From Bacillota bacterium (GTDB taxonomy: Bacteria > Bacillota > UBA4882 > UBA8346), in the NCBI GenBank assembly GCA_023402395.1, contig JAEYGI010000050.1, forward strand, positions 62,001 to 126,000: 64,000 bases of DNA. The letters are read 5' to 3'. The translations under genes were made by a program, and so were the position numbers. Shown here piece after piece: positions 59,315 to 64,000 of the stretch. The notes beneath the pieces were generated by a model that saw only the letters and a program-made list of their open reading frames with translations, was not told the DNA's origin and did not search any database. Within the stretch, counting starts at the first letter, position 1, and each line of letters starts with the position of its first letter.

Positions 59315-59374
59315 AAGGGACGCTGTAAATTCCTTGGTCCACGGTCTGGGGTTGGCAACTCTGGCTCCTGGTTT

Positions 59375-59409
59375 TATGAAAAAACCCCGGATCTAAGTTG
59401 ATTCCGGGG
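59375..59409 (-). terminator. Terminator of the four-carbon acid sugar operon
   Basis: CCCCGGA (59385-59391) pairs with TCCGGGG (59403-59409), and the minus strand continues TTTTTTC. It lies about 30 bp after the dtnK stop. Confidence 0.8.
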
Positions 59410-59439
59410 AAAAATTTCGCTGCCAAGATATTTTTTCAG

Positions 59440-60696
59440 TTACGAGCGCAAACTCTTGGCGAGCGTCTCCGAATCCCCAAAAGAACCCGCCTTGGTAATC
59501 ACCCTCAACCCTTCAAACCGCCCGCCCCGCAAGCGGCCGGCGCAGACGCCCGGCTCGATTTCGGATTCCACTTCCAAGCCCCAGCCGCCGAGAGCCTTCA
59601 CCGCGCCGGCCGCAATGTCGCCCCCGCTCAGATACAAGGTCTTGATTCCAATCTCCTCCGTCAGCAGCCGGGCGATCTCTCCCAATCCCGAAGCCAGCAG
59701 GGTTGCGTCCAATGACGCGGGGTCAACCGCCGCAGCGTCGTCAAACCGGATCACCACTGCCCGCTTTCCGGAGGCGATAGCTGCTTTGGCTTCCGAGACA
59801 ACGCGCCGGATGGCGTCCGGCCGCTGCGCCGCGATAGTAAGCGCGGCGCGCTCCGCCACGCTCTCGGCCAGCCAAGGCAGAGCCTCCAGCGCGCGCCGGA
59901 TTTGAAGCCTGGCGTTCCGGCTGCGGCTTCCAATGACCGCCGCGACGATTCCGTTGTCCGCTGCCTCTAGCGCGGGGCGGTCAGCCGGTTTCGCCGCAAA
60001 CAGCCGTCGCGCCAAAGCGCCGGCCAGTCCCGCCGTTCCGCAAGGCAGCAATTGCGCGGCGAATGATACGCTGATCTGCGCCAATATGTCCAAATGGCGG
60101 GGTTGGGTGGCATCCGCCACAATGATCCGGCATCCGTCGGCCATTAGCCCGCGCAGCACCGCAGTGGCGCTCTCCACTCCGCCATAAACCGACGCCAGCG
60201 GCAGATACCCGACCTTCCGGCGGCTAGTGGCAGCCAGCAATGTGGGAAGATGCGATTCCCGCACCGGTGTCACCGGATCGGCGGCCAGTTCCGTCTCATG
60301 AACCGGCGCGCCCTGCAGCAGTTGATACCCTCCGGCGGTGATCCGCTGGTTTTCAGGCAGGGCCGGGGCCATCAGCGCCGTCCGGTCCCGCCCCAACCCG
60401 TCGAGGACGGCGTCCAGCTCCGCTCCGAGATTGCCCCGCAGGCCGGAATCGACCTTTTTATAGAGGATGTCTTCCGGCATCAGCCGCAACTGTTGGACAG
60501 CCTTGTAGTTGGCCTGGTAAGCTTCGTCCGGAGGCAGGCCCCTGGAGTTCACGGTCAGGGCCACCACTTGGTAATCCGGCCGGCCAGGTTGCAGCCCCGG
60601 GTCAAACAAAGTAACGCATCCGGCGCCAGCCGCGGCGAAACGGGCGATGCTGTCGTTGGCGCCCGTGAAATCGTCGGCGACGATCACAACGGCCAT
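59440..60696 (-). CDS. dtnK: Four-carbon acid sugar kinase (DUF1537), probable D-threonate/D-erythronate 4-kinase
   Basis: A 418-residue kinase. The N-terminal domain carries IVADDFTGANDSIARFA and YKKVDSGLRGNLGAEL, and the C-terminal nucleotide-binding domain carries LYLSGGDIAAGAVKAL. Relatives phosphorylate four-carbon acid sugars such as threonate and erythronate on C4. The adjacent PdxA-type dehydrogenase is the known next enzyme, which supports this. It starts ATG at 60696, immediately after the pdxA2 stop, and is the last gene of the operon. Confidence 0.88.
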   Translation of the reverse strand: MAVVIVADDFTGANDSIARFAAAGAGCVTLFDPGLQPGRPDYQVVALTVNSRGLPPDEAYQANYKAVQQLRLMPEDILYKKVDSGLRGNLGAELDAVLDGLGRDRTALMAPALPENQRITAGGYQLLQGAPVHETELAADPVTPVRESHLPTLLAATSRRKVGYLPLASVYGGVESATAVLRGLMADGCRIIVADATQPRHLDILAQISVSFAAQLLPCGTAGLAGALARRLFAAKPADRPALEAADNGIVAAVIGSRSRNARLQIRRALEALPWLAESVAERAALTIAAQRPDAIRRVVSEAKAAIASGKRAVVIRFDDAAAVDPASLDATLLASGLGEIARLLTEEIGIKTLYLSGGDIAAGAVKALGGWGLEVESEIEPGVCAGRLRGGRFEGLRVITKAGSFGDSETLAKSLRS

Positions 60697-61722
60697 CTAT
60701 GCTCCCTCCGCCTCGCCGCTCATTCGGATCGCCAGTTCAATGGCGTCGATCATGCTCTTGGCGCTGGCGGTGCCTTTTCCGGCTTGATCAAAGGCAGTGC
60801 CGTGATCCACCGAAGTCCGGATGATCGGCAGCCCCAGGGTGACATTGACCCCGGAGATGCTCATACTCTTCCCCTCCATAGTGAACCCGGCCATTTTTAG
60901 CGGAATATGTCCCTGATCGTGATACATGGCGATGGCAAAATCATAACTGCCGCCGCGGGCCTTGACGAAAACCGTATCCGGCGGAACCGGGCCTTCCACC
61001 GCGATTCCTTCCGCGGCGGCCTGCTCGATGGCTGGGATGATCTCCCGCAATTCCTCGTCGCCGAAAAGGCCTCCTTCTCCCGAATGCGGATTCAACCCGG
61101 CGACTCCAATGCGCGCGTTGGAGATACCCATCCGTTTTCCGGCGGCATCCGCCAATTTGATGACCTGATACACTCGCTTTTGGGTGACCAGATCGCACGC
61201 TTTGCGCAGCGCCACATGGGTGGTGACATGGACGACCCGGAAGGACCCTTCCACCAGCATCATCGCATAATCGGACGTCTCCGTGAGCCGCGCGAAGATC
61301 TCGGTATGGCCGCTATAATGATAACCGGCTTGGTTTAAGGCCGCTTTATTGATCGGCGCGGTCACCACCGCCGCTATCTTTTTCTCCCGCGCCAGTTGAA
61401 TGCCTAATTCCAGATATTGATAGGCGGCCCGCCCCGCCGCGGCTGAGACCTGGCCATAAAGAATGGCGGACGGATCGGCGTTCTGGAGATCTAAAACCGT
61501 AATAACCCCCGGTTCCGACTTCATCTCATCAATGGAATGAATCCCTTTTACGGTTAAAGGCAGGCCGCAGACGGACACCGCCTTCTCAATAAAGCGGCGG
61601 TCTCCGATCACCAGGATCTCAGCGGCTGCTTTCCCGGCGATTGCTTGGATGGCCTTCACGGTCACCTCGGCTCCGACTCCGGCCGGATCCCCCATGGTCA
61701 CGGCGATTCGACAAGTCTTCAC
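60697..61722 (-). CDS. pdxA2: PdxA2-type 4-phospho-threonate/erythronate dehydrogenase
   Basis: A 341-residue PdxA-family enzyme. MGDPAGVGAEVTVKAI is at the start, APINKAALNQAGYHYSGHTE and MYHDQGHIPLK hold metal-binding histidines, and NPHSGEGGLFGDEE is present. Next to DtnK the likely reaction is NAD-dependent oxidation and decarboxylation of 4-phospho-threonate (or erythronate) to dihydroxyacetone phosphate, rather than vitamin B6 synthesis. It overlaps the preceding iron alcohol dehydrogenase by four bases. Confidence 0.88.
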   Translation of the reverse strand: MKTCRIAVTMGDPAGVGAEVTVKAIQAIAGKAAAEILVIGDRRFIEKAVSVCGLPLTVKGIHSIDEMKSEPGVITVLDLQNADPSAILYGQVSAAAGRAAYQYLELGIQLAREKKIAAVVTAPINKAALNQAGYHYSGHTEIFARLTETSDYAMMLVEGSFRVVHVTTHVALRKACDLVTQKRVYQVIKLADAAGKRMGISNARIGVAGLNPHSGEGGLFGDEELREIIPAIEQAAAEGIAVEGPVPPDTVFVKARGGSYDFAIAMYHDQGHIPLKMAGFTMEGKSMSISGVNVTLGLPIIRTSVDHGTAFDQAGKGTASAKSMIDAIELAIRMSGEAEGA

Positions 61723-62870
61723 GACATCACCCGTTTCGTTTTATGTAATATTTCCCGGTAAATCGCTTCCGCTTCCGTTACGCTCACCAGTCTGGGATTG
61801 TTGGCCAGCAGCCGTTTTTGCTCCATGGCCTCGGCGGCCAGCTCCGGAAGAATTTCCGGCGCGATTCCCACTTCGTCCAGGGCCTTCGGCACTGGAAACC
61901 GCGTCAAATATCCAAAGAGCAACGCCACGATATCCACCGCGCTCCGTAACGGCTTTTGGCTCCGGAGGTAGGGCGCGAACGCCATCAGTTGCGCCTCGCA
62001 ATACGGCAAGTTATACTCCAGGATCCAAGGCAGCAGCATCCCGTTAGCCACCCCATGCGGCACGCCCCGTTTCCCCAGCGGATAGGACAGCGCGTGAACC
62101 GCGGTGGTTCCGGCGATGGTCAACGCCAGCCCGCCGAAGAAACTGCCCAGCAACATCCCGCCGCGGGCTTCCAGATCGGCGCCATTTTCGACCGCCTGCT
62201 CGATATTTTCGCTCAACAGCTTTATCCCGTGATAGGAATAAGCCTTGCTGATCTCATTGGCGTTAACGGAGAGCGCGGATTCGATGCAATGGCAAAGCGC
62301 GTCCATTCCGGTGCTGGCCGTGATCGCGGGGGGCAATGACAAGGTCAACTCCGGATCGAGAACCACCCAATCCGGGAGCAGTTCTTTGCTGATCACCGCT
62401 TGCTTGACCCCATCGGTGCCGCTCTTAATGATACTGTTGGGGGTAGCCTCCGAACCGGTGCCAGCCGTGGTCGGAATCAGCCCCAGTCTGGTTTTCCTCG
62501 GGTTAACCCGGTCCTTGCCGAAGGCTTCGGCCACGGTTTCCATTTTATCAAGGCGCAGGGCCGCGACCACTTTGGCCGTGTCCAGCACACTGCCTCCTCC
62601 GATCCCGATCACCAGATCATAGGGTTCTTTGCGGCTAAACCGCAATGCCGCATCCACCATTTCCGACGTCGGCTCGCCAGTCAGCTCGGCATAAAGTTCG
62701 GCTTGGGGAAAACGTTTGATGATACTGGCGATGTTGGGAGTGTTCAACAGGCCCCGATCGGTGATGATCAATACCCTGGGAGCGTCCGAATCCCATTCAA
62801 TCCGGGCTGCCAAACCCGGTCCGTAGCTGACTTGCGCCGGAAAATTATTATTTACCGTGAAAAGACCCAT
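61719..62870 (-). CDS. Iron-containing alcohol dehydrogenase
   Basis: A 383-residue group III alcohol dehydrogenase with GIGGGSVLDTAKV, PTTAGTGSEATP and the metal histidines in DALCHCIESAL and HALSYPLGKRGVPHG. In this operon it probably oxidises or reduces a sugar-acid-derived alcohol or semialdehyde linked to the aldolase product. The exact substrate is unknown. It overlaps pdxA2 (ATGA), so the two are coupled. It is only distantly similar to the copy at 5321. Confidence 0.83.
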   Translation of the reverse strand: MGLFTVNNNFPAQVSYGPGLAARIEWDSDAPRVLIITDRGLLNTPNIASIIKRFPQAELYAELTGEPTSEMVDAALRFSRKEPYDLVIGIGGGSVLDTAKVVAALRLDKMETVAEAFGKDRVNPRKTRLGLIPTTAGTGSEATPNSIIKSGTDGVKQAVISKELLPDWVVLDPELTLSLPPAITASTGMDALCHCIESALSVNANEISKAYSYHGIKLLSENIEQAVENGADLEARGGMLLGSFFGGLALTIAGTTAVHALSYPLGKRGVPHGVANGMLLPWILEYNLPYCEAQLMAFAPYLRSQKPLRSAVDIVALLFGYLTRFPVPKALDEVGIAPEILPELAAEAMEQKRLLANNPRLVSVTEAEAIYREILHKTKRVMS

Positions 62871-62929
62871 GACTTGATCTCCTTTACAGTGTGTCGCATT
62901 CTGCTTTCAAGCGCAACCTATTTTCTATA

Positions 62930-63017
62930 TAAGTTGAATTAAATTTCTTATATCCATCTACACATCATGTCCCGTAACCTTCCATGATGGAGAAGTTAAT
63001 GAATTAAATTCAACTTA
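62930..63017. other. Nested palindrome between the aldolase and alcohol dehydrogenase genes
   Basis: Outer arms TAAGTTGAATT (62930-62940) and AATTCAACTTA (63007-63017) extend into AT-rich pairing, and CATCATG/CATGATG forms an inner stem. It sits in the 210-bp gap inside an otherwise tightly packed operon. It may be an mRNA processing or attenuation element or a tiny mobile remnant. Confidence 0.45.
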
Positions 63018-63080
63018 TTTCATCCTATCTAGTCCATTCACAGACGAAGCTTAGGCTAGAATACTTATCGCTCCTACTCT

Positions 63081-63968
63081 TTACTTGACGCCTTGATAAT
63101 AGGTGTCCAGCGTCTTCCGGATTTCGGCCACCGCTTTCTCGCTGAGCGTTGCAAACGGCTTCCGGCACGGACCCACCGGATACCCAAGAAGGTTGACGGC
63201 TTTTTTGACCACGGTATTGGGGTTGCCGAGCTTCAAACAATCCCGGATCGGCCGGATCGCATCCTGCGCTTGCTTGGCTCCGGCAAAATCGCCTTGCCGC
63301 CATAATTCATAGATCTTGACCATCAGCGCGGGAAACAGATTGGCCATCGCGGCGATGCCGCCGGCGCCCCCCGCTTGCAACGTCCAAAGGATTAACGAAT
63401 CATTTCCGGAGAGTACCGAGAACCGGCGGTTATCGGTAGCTTCCAAATAGCGCAGAATGTTATCGAAATTGCCGCTGCTGTCTTTGATCCCGACGATATT
63501 GGAGATCTGAGCCAGCTTGGCCACGGTGGTATACTCAATATTGTTGCCGGTTCGGGCCGGCATGTTATATAGCACGATGGGCAGATCAACCGCTTCCGCC
63601 AAGGCTTTGTAATGTTCGTACAGTTCGTCCTGGGAGATGGCGGCGAAATACGGCGATACGACGGACAGGGCGGTTACGCCCAACGCTCCCGCTTTTCGCG
63701 ACAATTCAATGGTTTCCTTCGTCCCCACGCAGCCCGTTCCGGCATACACCGGCAACCGGCCCCGGTTTTCATCGATCACAACCCGAATCACTTCCAGCTT
63801 TTCAGCGGGGCTGAGAATGTAACTCTCGCCATTGGTCCCCAGACAAAATAGGCCATGAACCCCGGCATCAATCTGCCGGTTCACCTGCGCTCGGAGTTCG
63901 GCCTCATTGATCCGCTCGTCCTCGGTCATCGGCGTGACCATCGCGGCAATAATTCCTTCCGGTTTCAT
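63081..63968 (-). CDS. DapA family aldolase (dihydrodipicolinate synthase-like)
   Basis: A 295-residue class I aldolase. GTNGESYIL near residue 44, the catalytic tyrosine in VLYNMPARTGNN and the Schiff-base lysine in IVGIKDSSGNF are all present. Such proteins condense or cleave pyruvate-containing compounds: lysine synthesis, 2-keto-3-deoxy sugar acids, 4-hydroxy-2-oxoglutarate and others. Heading a four-carbon sugar-acid operon, a catabolic aldolase is more likely than lysine synthesis. The ATG at 63968 follows GGGGAGGAG. Its promoter lies beyond the window. Confidence 0.85.
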   Translation of the reverse strand: MKPEGIIAAMVTPMTEDERINEAELRAQVNRQIDAGVHGLFCLGTNGESYILSPAEKLEVIRVVIDENRGRLPVYAGTGCVGTKETIELSRKAGALGVTALSVVSPYFAAISQDELYEHYKALAEAVDLPIVLYNMPARTGNNIEYTTVAKLAQISNIVGIKDSSGNFDNILRYLEATDNRRFSVLSGNDSLILWTLQAGGAGGIAAMANLFPALMVKIYELWRQGDFAGAKQAQDAIRPIRDCLKLGNPNTVVKKAVNLLGYPVGPCRKPFATLSEKAVAEIRKTLDTYYQGVK

Positions 63969-64000
63969 TTAAAACTCTCCTCCCCAAATATCTACCCGTC

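Noticed and set aside
61719..62870. Second AdhE-like ethanol enzyme
   Set aside because: It is a stand-alone iron alcohol dehydrogenase coupled to pdxA2, so a sugar-acid role is more likely than ethanol formation.

Overview
The window reads as the chromosome of an anaerobic, fermentative Bacillota (Firmicutes)-type bacterium. The evidence is a Rex redox repressor next to a bifunctional AdhE, a PucR-type regulator, a complete citrate lyase set, strong AGGAGG ribosome binding sites and sigma-A-like promoters. I cannot name the species. PotD lacks a lipobox cysteine, so a diderm member of the phylum is possible. No rRNA, tRNA, CRISPR array, integrase or transposase was seen.

Layout. 1-1307: end of an ECF nickel transporter operon (nikQ fragment, fused nikMN) under a promoter overlapped by a NikR-type operator. 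1426-2082: hemolysin III family membrane protein, followed by an orphan array of six CGAAAG motifs. 2681-17298: a polyamine island. A minus-strand operon encodes an aldehyde dehydrogenase, PotABC, putrescine aminotransferase, PotD, an amidohydrolase, an iron alcohol dehydrogenase, GABA aminotransferase and a PucR regulator. Divergently, aguAB make putrescine from agmatine. Together they suggest agmatine -> putrescine -> 4-aminobutanal -> GABA -> succinic semialdehyde -> 4-hydroxybutyrate. 17380-20376: AraC/GyrI-like regulator, a 21-bp hairpin array, a glutamine amidotransferase remnant and a Gfo/Idh/MocA oxidoreductase. 20487-26369: two paralogous ABC-2 exporters, each one ATPase plus two permeases; one copy is interrupted by a nested inverted-repeat element. 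26493-27653: flavodoxin-like remnant, a VOC gene with two LexA-like boxes, and a second hairpin array.

27743-49404 is the most unusual region: about 18 same-strand genes facing a LysR regulator. It combines a TctABC carboxylate importer, three MmgE/PrpD proteins, two different aconitase-superfamily hydro-lyases (LeuCD type and YbhJ type), an M24 peptidase-like protein, a D-cysteine desulfhydrase/ACC deaminase-like protein, a MalY-type C-S lyase and a whole citrate (or citramalate) lyase with its cofactor enzymes CitC, CitX and CitG. I read it as uptake and isomerisation of an unusual di- or tricarboxylate that ends in ACP-dependent lyase cleavage; the substrate is unknown.

49567-64000: third hairpin array, a DUF4234 protein, adhE and rex with a shared control region, an AraC regulator divergent from a large unrecognised protein, a decayed gamma-carbonic anhydrase and toxin-antitoxin pair, two Nudix hydrolases, the fourth hairpin array, and a four-carbon acid sugar operon (DapA-like aldolase, iron alcohol dehydrogenase, PdxA2, DtnK). 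The four hairpin arrays share a 21-bp period and stem-loop plan, and three share the same right-hand end, so they form a dispersed repeat family.
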